A stretch of 9,247 bases of DNA. Origin: an uncultured Actinomycetes bacterium (GTDB lineage Bacteria; Actinomycetota; Thermoleophilia; Solirubrobacterales; Thermoleophilaceae). Each line of letters begins with the position of its first letter. Positions within the stretch are counted from its first letter, which is position 1. Location of the stretch: assembly GCA_946481495.1 (NCBI GenBank), contig CAMLNW010000099.1:1-9247 (forward strand). Direction: 5' to 3'. Both the position numbers and the translations under genes were made by a program. Positions 1 through 5,670 of this stretch are shown here, piece by piece. Below the pieces are notes generated by a model that saw only the letters and a program-made list of their open reading frames with translations, did not search any database and had not been told where the DNA came from.

Positions 1-1
1 A

Positions 2-1288
2 GTGGATGATCGGGATCGGGCAGCCCCAGTAGCGCTGGCGTGACAGCAGCCAGTCGCGCAGGCGGTAGTTGATCGCCGGCTCGCCCTTGCCCTCGGAGCC
101 GAGCCACTCGACGATCTGGGCAAAGGCCTCGCGGTTGTGCAGGCCGTCGAAGCGGCCGCTGGCGACCATCGGGCCGTCGTCGCTGTAAGGCAGCTCGTCG
201 CCGCCCTCGATCACGCGCCGGATCTCGATCCCGTGCTTCGTCGCGAACTCGAAGTCACGCTCGTCGTGGGCCGGAACGGCCATGATCGCGCCGGTGCCGT
301 ACTCCATCAGCACGTAGTCGGCGACGTACATCGGGATCTGCTCGCCGTTGACCGGGTTGGTGACGGTCTGGCCGAGCGCAACGCCGGTCTTCTCGCGGTC
401 CTCCGCCCCACGCTCCTCGGCCGACTCGGTCAGCGCGCGCCGGACGTACTCGGCGACCTCCGGCGAGTCGTTCAGCTTCAACACGTCGGGGTGCTCGGGT
501 GCCATCACGAAGAAGGTCGCGCCGAACAGCGTGTCGGGCCGTGTCGTGAAGACCGGGTAGTCGGTGTCGAGCGCGTCGCAGTGGAAGACGACCTGGGCGC
601 CCTCGGAGCGGCCGATCCAGTTGCGCTGCATCGTGACGACGTTCTGCGGCCAGTCGATCGTCTCGAGGTCGTCGAGCAGCCGGTCGGCGTAGTCGGTGAT
701 CTTGAAGAACCACTGCTCGAGCTGGCGCTTCTCGACCAGCGCGCCCGAGCGCTCGCCGCGACCGTCGATCACCTGCTCGTTGGCGAGCACCGTCTCCTCG
801 ACCGGGTCCCAGTTGACCGCGGCCTCCTTGCGGTAGGCGAGGCCGGCCTCGAACAGGCGCAGGAACAGCCACTGGGTCCAGCGGTAGTAGGACGGCTGGT
901 GCGTGCCAAGCTCGCGCGACCAGTCGATCGAGACGCCCCAGTCGTTGAACTGGCGCCGGAACTCGGCGATCGACGCCTCGGTCGACTCGCGTGGGTGCTG
1001 GCCGGTCTTGATCGCATGGTTCTCGGCCGGCAGGCCAAAGGCGTCGTAGCCGAGCGGATGGAGGACACGATGGCCGGTGCGGCGCTGGAAGTGCGCGACC
1101 GCGTCGCCGACCGCGTAGTTCTTCAGGTGCCCCATGTGGGGCTCGCCCGACGGGTAGGGCAGCATCTCGAGCACGTAGGACTTCGGCCGCCCGTCGTCCT
1201 CGTTGGAGACCTCCCAGGTGCGCTCGTCGTTCCAGACTTGTTGCCACCGGCGCTCGATCGCGCGTGGTTCGTAGCTTTCCGCCGCCAT
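2..1288 (-). CDS. leuS: Leucyl-tRNA synthetase, N-terminal part (cut by window edge)
   Basis: Class I aminoacyl-tRNA synthetase that charges tRNA-Leu with leucine in the cytoplasm. The frame starts at ATG 1288-1286 ([19 protein letters not shown]) and stays open for 429 codons to the left edge. The nucleotide-binding HIGH motif reads HMGH at residues 51-54 within [19 protein letters not shown]. The CP1 editing domain is recognisable from [20 protein letters not shown] and [19 protein letters not shown]. The visible part ends in [11 protein letters not shown], a LeuS signature after the editing domain. The KMSKS loop, anticodon-binding domain and stop lie outside the window. No good Shine-Dalgarno precedes the ATG (upstream bases are GCCGGGCGGC), but there is no better in-frame start and the N-terminus matches the family. 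The gene is divergent from the ABC locus across a 61-bp gap. The family call is certain; only the exact start is slightly open. Confidence 0.96.
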   Translation of the reverse strand, partial: MAAESYEPRAIERRWQQVWNDERTWEVSNEDDGRPKSYVLEMLPYPSGEPHMGHLKNYAVGDAVAHFQRRTGHRVLHPLGYDAFGLPAENHAIKTGQHPRESTEASIAEFRRQFNDWGVSIDWSRELGTHQPSYYRWTQWLFLRLFEAGLAYRKEAAVNWDPVEETVLANEQVIDGRGERSGALVEKRQLEQWFFKITDYADRLLDDLETIDWPQNVVTMQRNWIGRSEGAQVVFHCDALDTDYPVFTTRPDTLFGATFFVMAPEHPDVLKLNDSPEVAEYVRRALTESAEERGAEDREKTGVALGQTVTNPVNGEQIPMYVADYVLMEYGTGAIMAVPAHDERDFEFATKHGIEIRRVIEGGDELPYSDDGPMVASGRFDGLHNREAFAQIVEWLGSEGKGEPAINYRLRDWLLSRQRYWGCPIPIIH

Positions 1289-1335
1289 GCCGCCCGGCAG
1301 CGTATCTGGGCGGCGGGTCCGAGTGATCGCCCTGC

Positions 1336-1340
1336 AAGGA
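1336..1340 (+). promoter_or_regulatory. Ribosome binding site of the ABC ATPase gene
   Basis: AAGGA lies 9 nt before ATG 1350. This selects [13 protein letters not shown] as the N-terminus, which also matches the usual start of this ATPase family. It argues against the longer in-frame start at 1287, which would overlap leuS and add residues without family resemblance. Confidence 0.6.
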
Positions 1341-1349
1341 TGCGCGGCG

Positions 1350-2203
1350 ATGCCTGCGATCGAGGTGAACGGCCTCAGCAAGCGGTTCGGAGCCACGCTC
1401 GCCGTCGACGACCTGTCGTTCTCCGTCGAGGCAGGGAGGATCGTCGGCTTCCTCGGTCCGAACGGCGCCGGCAAGACGACGACGCTGCGCGCGCTGCTCG
1501 GCCTGATCCCGTCGGCGCCGTGCTCGACGGCGGGATGTTCCATCCGGGCCGCAGCGGACGCAACCATCTGCGCGTGCTCGCGCTGGCAGCGGGCGTCGCG
1601 ACCGCGAAGGTCGACGAGCTGCTCGAGCTGGTCAGCCTCAGCGACGCGGCGAACCGCCGCGCGGGCGGCTACTCGCTCGGCATGCGTCAGCGGCTCGGCC
1701 TCGCGGCGGCGCTGCTCGGCGACCCGCGCGTGCTGGTGCTCGACGAGCCGGCCAACGGGCTCGACCCGCAGGGCATCCGCTGGCTGCGCGACTTCCTGCG
1801 CTCGCTCGCCGCCGAGGGCCGCGCGATCCTGGTCTCCAGCCACGTCCTGTCTGAGGTCGCGCAGACCGTCGACGAGGTGGTCGTCATCCATCGCGGCCGC
1901 TCGATCGAGCAGGCGCCGATCGGCGAGCTGCTTGCCGGGCGCGGCGGCGGCGTGCGCGTTGCCGGACCCGACGCCAGCCGGCTCGCAGAGCTGCTGCGCG
2001 CCGACGGCGCCGAGGTCAGCGACGGTCACGACGGCGCGATCGTCGTCGCGAACCGCAGCGGCGAGCAGGTCGGGGCGCTGATCGCCGCCAACGGCATCCA
2101 CATCTCCGAGCTCGCTGCGGCCGGGCAGACGCTCGAGGAGGTCTTCTTCGAGCTGACGTCCGACGAGCGGTCAGACGCGACCGACGAAGAGCAGGCGGCA
2201 TGA
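1350..2203 (+). pseudogene. ABC exporter ATP-binding protein, broken by internal deletion and frameshift
   Basis: This is the nucleotide-binding subunit of a BcrA/DrrA-like ABC-2 exporter that would energise the permease encoded next. From ATG 1350 the frame gives [20 protein letters not shown] and Walker [11 protein letters not shown] (residues 37-46), then LRALLGLI ending at base 1508. Homology resumes in another frame at base 1511 ([20 protein letters not shown]). That frame carries the signature SLGMRQR, Walker [14 protein letters not shown] and H-loop VSSHVLSE, and ends at TGA 2203. Family members normally have about 23 residues between these points (the strand after Walker A up to the Q-loop region). 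Roughly 70 bp is therefore missing, in a number not divisible by three. The rest is open and undegraded, so the lesion is recent or an assembly error. Translation from 1350 would give a scrambled protein after residue 53. A product starting downstream of the junction would lack Walker A. Confidence 0.8.
1506..1513 (+). other. Deletion/frameshift junction in the ABC ATPase
   Basis: ATC (Ile, last in-frame codon, 1506-1508) is followed by two orphan bases CC (1509-1510). The next family-matching codon in the new frame is GTC at 1511-1513. The shift is a property of the missing segment, not a one-base slip, because a block of expected residues is also absent. This argues against programmed ribosomal frameshifting. 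Confidence 0.7.
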
Positions 2204-2946
2204 GCGGCGCGATCCGCGGCGAGCTGTTGAAGCTGCGCACCACGCGCACGTTCCTCGGGATCGTGATCACGACGCTCGGCCTGATCGCGCTGATCGTCGG
2301 AGTGAGCGCTGCCGCCGCGCCCTATGAGTCGGGCGACCTCCCCGGCGTCGACCTGCTCGACGCCGCCAGTCTCACCCAGCCGTTCGCGCTCGTGCTCGGT
2401 GTGCTCGCGGTCAGCACCGAGTTTCGTCACGGCACGATCACCCCAACCCTGCTGGCGACGCCGGATCGGGTCCGGCTGATGCTCGCGAAGCTGACCGCCC
2501 ACGGCGCGGCTGGCCTCGTCCTCGGGATCGTCGCCTACGGGCTCGCCGCTCTGCTGCTCGCATCGATCCTGCCGCTGCGCGACATCTCGCCGAAGCTGCC
2601 GCTCGGCGACGGGCTCGAGATGGCCGCGGGTGGGATCGCCGGCATCGCCCTGCTGGCGATGGTCGGCGTCGGCGTCGGCGCGCTGATCCGCAACCAGGTC
2701 GGCGCGGTGATCGGCGCGCTCGCCTGGCTGTTCATGATCGAGCCGCTGCTGACGGCGATTCCCAAGGTCGGCCGCTGGGTCGAGGACTACGGCATCGGCG
2801 CCGCGATGGGCGCCGTCGGCGACAGCACGCTGGACACCGGCGACAAGCTGAATCAGATCACCGGCGGGCTGGCACTGCTCGCCTACGCCGCCGTGTTCGC
2901 CGTCGCCGGAGCGATCCTGTTGCGCCGCCGAGATATCAGCGCCTGA
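2200..2946 (+). CDS. ABC-2 type exporter permease
   Basis: Integral membrane subunit (248 aa) of the ABC exporter whose ATPase lies just upstream. The start ATG 2200-2202 overlaps the ATPase stop (ATGA), indicating translational coupling. About six hydrophobic segments are visible, near residues 18-40, 58-73, 100-124, 139-163, 167-189 and 222-243. The motif EFRHGTITPTLLATPDR after the second segment and the C-terminal RRRDI are typical of ABC-2 permeases of this type. The N-terminal basic stretch GELLKLRTTRTF is also usual. The frame is intact, so this subunit would be made, but its partner ATPase is damaged. The substrate cannot be read from the sequence; relatives export antibiotics or other small hydrophobic compounds. 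The gene is convergent with the next gene, with an 11-bp gap. Confidence 0.85.
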   Translation: MSGAIRGELLKLRTTRTFLGIVITTLGLIALIVGVSAAAAPYESGDLPGVDLLDAASLTQPFALVLGVLAVSTEFRHGTITPTLLATPDRVRLMLAKLTAHGAAGLVLGIVAYGLAALLLASILPLRDISPKLPLGDGLEMAAGGIAGIALLAMVGVGVGALIRNQVGAVIGALAWLFMIEPLLTAIPKVGRWVEDYGIGAAMGAVGDSTLDTGDKLNQITGGLALLAYAAVFAVAGAILLRRRDISA

Positions 2947-2957
2947 GCGCCGACCGG

Positions 2958-3377
2958 CTAGACCGGTAGCGACGAGCCGGCGAAGAAGAAGAACCAGATC
3001 GTCAGCGCGACGACGCCGATCGCAACGCTGATCACCATCACGACGTCGAGCACCGTACGCGGCGGCCGACCCTCGTTCTCGCCACGCAGTCCACGCCGCC
3101 AGGGCGGCACGATGCGCACCGGCTCGTCGAGGCCCGAAACCTCGCCGTAGAGCCGGTTCAACCACTGCAGCAGCTTGGCAAGCGCGACCGCCGTGATCGC
3201 GATCCCGAACAGCACGACCATGTACGGCCCGAAGCCGGCGGCCTGCGTGTCCTTCTGCATCTGCGAGGCGATCCAGAGCCAACCGATCGGCGAGCCGATC
3301 CAGAGCAGGACGCTGCCGAGCGCCATCAGCGCGATCAGTGCCACCTTGGCGAGCGGTTGCAACGGAGAGGCAACCAT
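2958..3377 (-). CDS. Small membrane protein of unknown function
   Basis: 139-aa protein with three strongly hydrophobic segments, near residues 11-40, 50-72 and 109-134. Between the second and third lies a charged loop (about 73-108) containing PPWRRGLRGENEG. The protein ends in IWFFFFAGSSLPV. It has no enzyme motif and no cleavable signal peptide that I can identify. I do not recognise a named family. The WRR...DVVMVISV...WFFFFAGSSLP pattern resembles a conserved hypothetical membrane protein that I associate with Thermoleophilia genomes, but this is recall and was not searched. ATG 3377 lies 10 bp after the GNAT stop, so it is probably the last gene of that transcript. No clear Shine-Dalgarno is present. 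It converges with the ABC permease gene. Confidence 0.75.
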   Translation of the reverse strand: MVASPLQPLAKVALIALMALGSVLLWIGSPIGWLWIASQMQKDTQAAGFGPYMVVLFGIAITAVALAKLLQWLNRLYGEVSGLDEPVRIVPPWRRGLRGENEGRPPRTVLDVVMVISVAIGVVALTIWFFFFAGSSLPV

Positions 3378-3387
3378 CTAGGTGAGT

Positions 3388-3933
3388 CTATGCCGCGTCG
3401 AGACGCTGCGGGCCAAGTGGCTCGACCGGCGGACCATCGCCTTCCGGCCTCAGAGCGAGTTGCCACCAGCTCACGTCGCGCCAAGCGCCGGCCTTGTAGC
3501 CAATCCGCCGATAGAGACCGACCTGCTCGAAGCCAAGCTCCGTGTGCAGCCCGACGCTGGCGTCGTTCGGCAGGGTGATCCCAGCTAGAGCAACGTACAG
3601 CCCTTGTCGCCGCAGCAGATCGAGCACCGCGGCATAAAGATCGCGCCCGACACGCGCACGCTGATGCCCATTCGCCACGTAAACGCTCGTCTCAGCCGTC
3701 CAGCGATACGCCGGCCGCGCCCGATGCGGCGCCGCATATGCGAACCCCGCCACCACGCCCTCTCGCTCGGCGACCAGCCACGGATGCGTCCGCGACACCC
3801 GCTCGATCCGCTCCGCGAAGTCGTCCGCGTCAGGCGCCAGCTCCTCGAACGAGGTCGCCGCCCCCGCCACATACGGTGCATAGATCGTCGCGCACGCGCC
3901 GTTGTCGAGCTCCGGGTCCGCGTGCCTGATCAC
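3388..3933 (-). CDS. GNAT N-acetyltransferase, phosphinothricin acetyltransferase-like
   Basis: 181-aa acetyl-CoA-dependent acetyltransferase of the PAT/Bar-like GNAT group. Members acetylate small amines such as phosphinothricin, methionine sulfone or related compounds. Matching segments are IYAPYVAGAATSFEELAPDA (17-36), HPWLVAEREGVVAGFAYA (50-67), AYRWTAETSVYV (75-86), the acetyl-CoA loop region GHQRARVGRDLY (89-100), GITLPNDASVGLHTELGF (118-135) and GYKAGAWRDVSWWQ (145-158). The pyrophosphate-binding loop, normally Q/RxxGxG/A, reads QRARVG (91-96), so Arg94 replaces the first glycine. The GTG start (3933-3931) overlaps the stop of the upstream tRNA-spanning frame (GTGA), so translation is probably coupled. 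Because of that coupling to a Phd-like domain it could alternatively act as the toxin half of a pair. The close match to PAT-like metabolic enzymes makes that speculative. Confidence 0.88.
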   Translation of the reverse strand: MIRHADPELDNGACATIYAPYVAGAATSFEELAPDADDFAERIERVSRTHPWLVAEREGVVAGFAYAAPHRARPAYRWTAETSVYVANGHQRARVGRDLYAAVLDLLRRQGLYVALAGITLPNDASVGLHTELGFEQVGLYRRIGYKAGAWRDVSWWQLALRPEGDGPPVEPLGPQRLDAA

Positions 3934-4097
3934 GCGGCAACTGTCGCAGACCGCTCCAGATCAGCCACCCCTGGCGGGCCTAGCTCCGCGAACGGCCGCC
4001 CGTGCCGAGTGATCACAACGCTGCGTCCCGCGGCAGCCTGCTCGAGGTGGTATCCGAAGTGGTTGCGGAACTCGTGCGACCCAATCGTCGCGATGTC
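3930..4097 (-). other. Phd/YefM (prevent-host-death) antitoxin-like segment without its own start codon
   Basis: The segment after the tRNA encodes ATIGSHEFRNHFGYHLEQAA, then AGRSVVITRHGRPFAELGPP. This is the N-terminal DNA-binding fold typical of Phd/YefM antitoxins. Between the tRNA 3' end (4115) and this domain there is no in-frame ATG, GTG or TTG; only ATC (4094) or ATT (4085) could serve as rare starts. The nearest in-frame ATG (4151-4149) lies inside the tRNA anticodon loop and would give a 73-aa product. The C-terminal toxin-binding tail is short (ends ADLERSATVAA). The stop TGA overlaps the GNAT GTG. No RelE, PIN or Doc-type toxin is adjacent. Confidence 0.65.
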
Positions 4098-4628
4098 CGC
4101 TTGCGACGTAGAAGTGGAGCTGAGGGGGCTCGAACCCCTGGCCTCCGCCATGCCATGGCGGCGCTCTTCCAGCTGAGCTACAGCCCCGAGAGCTTGCCAG
4201 TCTATCGAGGAGAACTCGAACGGAGCCGCCCAATTCACCGCGGCACGTTGGTTGTTTCTCGCTTTTTCAAGGCGCAGATGAATCTGGCGCCGATTCTCGA
4301 CCAGCGCCGCCGGGATCAAATAGCAGCGACCGAGGTCAGCGCAATATGCGGCGACATAGTCAATCTCGTGTGTCGTATAGGTCCGAACTTTCATCCCCGT
4401 GCGCGTACGCGATGACGTATACGCGCGGACACAAACAACGTCGCCGTGACGCGGTGCCCACTTGCATTGGATCCGGATCATCCGGCCATGCACGTCAAAC
4501 ACCATGTCAGCGCGCCCGTGCTCGGCGACCGGCGTGTAGACCGGAATCCCCAGCTCTGTGGCGGCAGCGACGATCTTCGTCTCCGCGATCGCTCCCTTGA
4601 GATTTGGTCCCTGCATGCGACGCATCAT
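3930..4628 (-). CDS. PD-(D/E)XK endonuclease ORF running through tRNA-Ala into a Phd-like domain
   Basis: A single 232-codon frame without stops. Residues 1-139 resemble the group I intron-associated PD-(D/E)XK endonucleases (relatives of I-Ssp6803I, which resides in a tRNA gene intron). The candidate active site is Glu16 (KGAIAETK), Asp41 (HGRADMVFDV), and Gln54/Lys56 (IRIQCKW). RNNQRAAVNWAAPFEF (124-139) is the usual end of the domain. After an 8-residue linker, codons 148-172 are read exactly in phase from the tRNA-Ala gene (GAVAQLEERRHGMAEARGSS and so on). Residues 182-217 then form a Phd/YefM-like domain, IGSHEFRNHFGYHLEQAAAG and RSVVITRHGRPFAELG. Start candidates are ATG 4628, 4625 and 4616. 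None has a clear Shine-Dalgarno, and 4628 is the longest. It begins 23 bp after rsfS. GC is visibly lower than in neighbours. Whether ribosomes really cross the tRNA is unknown; the tRNA-coded peptide resembles well-known spurious annotations. The endonuclease domain itself is a confident call, the full fusion less so. Confidence 0.7.
   Translation of the reverse strand: MMRRMQGPNLKGAIAETKIVAAATELGIPVYTPVAEHGRADMVFDVHGRMIRIQCKWAPRHGDVVCVRAYTSSRTRTGMKVRTYTTHEIDYVAAYCADLGRCYLIPAALVENRRQIHLRLEKARNNQRAAVNWAAPFEFSSIDWQALGAVAQLEERRHGMAEARGSSPLSSTSTSQADIATIGSHEFRNHFGYHLEQAAAGRSVVITRHGRPFAELGPPGVADLERSATVAA
4115..4187 (-). tRNA. tRNA-Ala, anticodon GGC
   Basis: A complete 73-nt cloverleaf folds by eye. 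The acceptor GGGGCTG/CAGCTCC includes the G3-U70 wobble pair that is the alanine identity element. The D stem is GCTC/GAGC with loop AGCTGGAA. The anticodon stem is CCGCC/GGCGG with loop ATGGCAT, giving anticodon GGC at 4154-4152 with U33 and A37. The variable region is AGGCC. The T arm is AGGGG-TTCGAGC-CCCCT. The discriminator is A, and CCA is not encoded (CTT follows). It reads alanine GCC/GCU codons. It lies on the same strand as, and entirely inside, the long endonuclease/Phd frame, with no intron. No independent promoter or T-run terminator is evident next to it. Confidence 0.97.
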
Positions 4629-4651
4629 CGCATATGTGCAGGACGGAAAAG

Positions 4652-5032
4652 CTAGTCGACGCTGCGCTGCGGGGCGTCGCCCCAGAGCTTGTCGAGGCGG
4701 TAGTAGTCGCGTGCGTCGGGGGTGAAGATGTGGGTGACGCAGTCGAGGTAGTCGAGCAGGATCCAGCGGGCCTCGCTGGCTCCCTCGGAACGGCGTGGCA
4801 TCAGGCCGTGGTCGTCCTTGAGCTCCTTGTGGATCGCATCGCGGATCGCGTTGGTCTGACGCTCGGTGTTGCCGGAGCAGATGACGAGGTAGTCGGTGTA
4901 GCTGACGAGACCACGGACGTCGACGACGCGGATGTCGATCGCCTTGCGATCCGAGGCGATTTCGGCGATCCGGTTGGCGAGCTGCTCGGAATCGAGCGCG
5001 GCGGCGGCGGTTGCCGAGTGCTCGGCGTTCAT
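4652..5032 (-). CDS. rsfS: Ribosomal silencing factor RsfS
   Basis: RsfS (DUF143/Iojap family) binds ribosomal protein uL14 on the 50S subunit and blocks subunit joining when nutrients are scarce. The 126-aa product is of normal length. It shows the family core DIRVVDVRGLVSYTDYLVIC (33-52) followed by SGNTERQTNAIRDAI, then ARWILLDYLDCVTHIFTP (88-105) and ARDYYRLDKLWGDAP (107-121). About 15 N-terminal residues are Ala-rich and probably unstructured. ATG 5032-5030 overlaps the nadD stop (ATGA), so the two are translationally coupled. The nadD-rsfS pairing is a common bacterial arrangement. It ends the housekeeping run; the tRNA-spanning endonuclease frame begins 23 bp later. Confidence 0.96.
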   Translation of the reverse strand: MNAEHSATAAAALDSEQLANRIAEIASDRKAIDIRVVDVRGLVSYTDYLVICSGNTERQTNAIRDAIHKELKDDHGLMPRRSEGASEARWILLDYLDCVTHIFTPDARDYYRLDKLWGDAPQRSVD

Positions 5033-5670
5033 CGGGCCGCCTCGGCGGTCGCGCGGTAGAGACCCGCCGACGCGATGTGATCGGCGACGGCGTCGGGCAC
5101 GAGGTAGCGAATCGGCAAACCGGCCGCGACGCGCTCGCGGACCAGGGTCGAGCTGACTTCGATCCGCGGCAGTCGAAAGCCCTCGATCGCGTCGGCGCCC
5201 GGCAGCCCTTCGAGCTCAGCGGCGACGTCGTCGCGACCGACGCCGTTGCGGTCGGCGACGGCAATCCGCGCGAGCTCCAGAACCTGCTCCGGCTCGTGCC
5301 AGCTACGCAGCTTCATCGCCTGGTCAGCGCCCAGGATCAGCGTCAGCTCGGCGGCAGGCTCGATCTCGATCAACAACGTCAGTGTGTCGGCCATGTAGGA
5401 CGGACCGGGACGGTTGGTCTCGATCGGTGAGACGAGCAGGCGATCGTCGCCGTCCGCGGCGATCTGCGCCAGCCGCAGCCGCTCGCGCGGACCGGGGTCC
5501 GCGTCCAGCTCGCGGTGCGGCGGCTCCCCGAACGGGACCAGCAGCACACGGTCGAGACCGAGCCGGACGTAGGCCTCCTGCGCGAGCCAGAGATGGCCGA
5601 GATGCGGCGGGTTGAACGCCCCACCGAGGATCCCGACCCGCTCGCGCTGGCCGCCGCCGAGGTTGCTCAC
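5029..5670 (-). CDS. nadD: Nicotinate-nucleotide adenylyltransferase
   Basis: NadD transfers AMP from ATP to nicotinic acid mononucleotide, giving deamido-NAD in de novo and salvage NAD synthesis in the cytoplasm. The 213-aa product carries the nucleotidyltransferase signature GGAFNPPHLGH (16-26), the ILGADQAMKLRSWHEPEQV stretch (112-130) and the C-terminal SSTLVR (173-178), matching the ISSTxxR ATP-binding motif. The GTG start (5670-5668) overlaps the proA stop as GTGA, and no in-frame alternative lies between it and the GGAFNPPH motif. Its own stop overlaps the rsfS ATG. Length and motifs are normal. Confidence 0.96.
   Translation of the reverse strand: MSNLGGGQRERVGILGGAFNPPHLGHLWLAQEAYVRLGLDRVLLVPFGEPPHRELDADPGPRERLRLAQIAADGDDRLLVSPIETNRPGPSYMADTLTLLIEIEPAAELTLILGADQAMKLRSWHEPEQVLELARIAVADRNGVGRDDVAAELEGLPGADAIEGFRLPRIEVSSTLVRERVAAGLPIRYLVPDAVADHIASAGLYRATAEAAR

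Noticed and set aside
1289..1349. Divergent promoters in the 61-bp leuS/ABC gap
   Set aside because: No -35/-10 pair with acceptable spacing on either strand. A TTGCAG on the leuS strand is 24 bp from an AGATAC.
137..1500. Long plus-strand open frame overlapping leuS and leading into the ABC ATPase
   Set aside because: It is antisense to a clear LeuS. GC-rich codon bias keeps this antisense frame open. Only the part after 1511 is real coding sequence, as the shifted ATPase tail.
1509..1510. Programmed ribosomal frameshift in the ABC ATPase
   Set aside because: A block of expected residues is missing as well as the frame change, and there is no slippery heptamer at the junction. Deletion explains both.
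2953..2967. ACCGG-CTAGA-CCGGT hairpin between the convergent permease and membrane-protein genes as a bidirectional terminator
   Set aside because: The stem is only 5 bp with no T-tract on either side; too weak to call.
3961..4233. Second minus-strand frame through the tRNA (reading RGCSSAGRAPPWHGGG)
   Set aside because: This is the familiar spurious translation of a tRNA gene. It lacks domain resemblance on either side, unlike the 3930-4628 frame.
4655..5264. N-terminal extension of the endonuclease frame upstream through rsfS and nadD
   Set aside because: The extension has low-complexity Arg/Pro/Ser-rich sequence typical of an off-frame shadow, and the rsfS and nadD frames there are unambiguous. 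The endonuclease homology starts only near 4616-4628.
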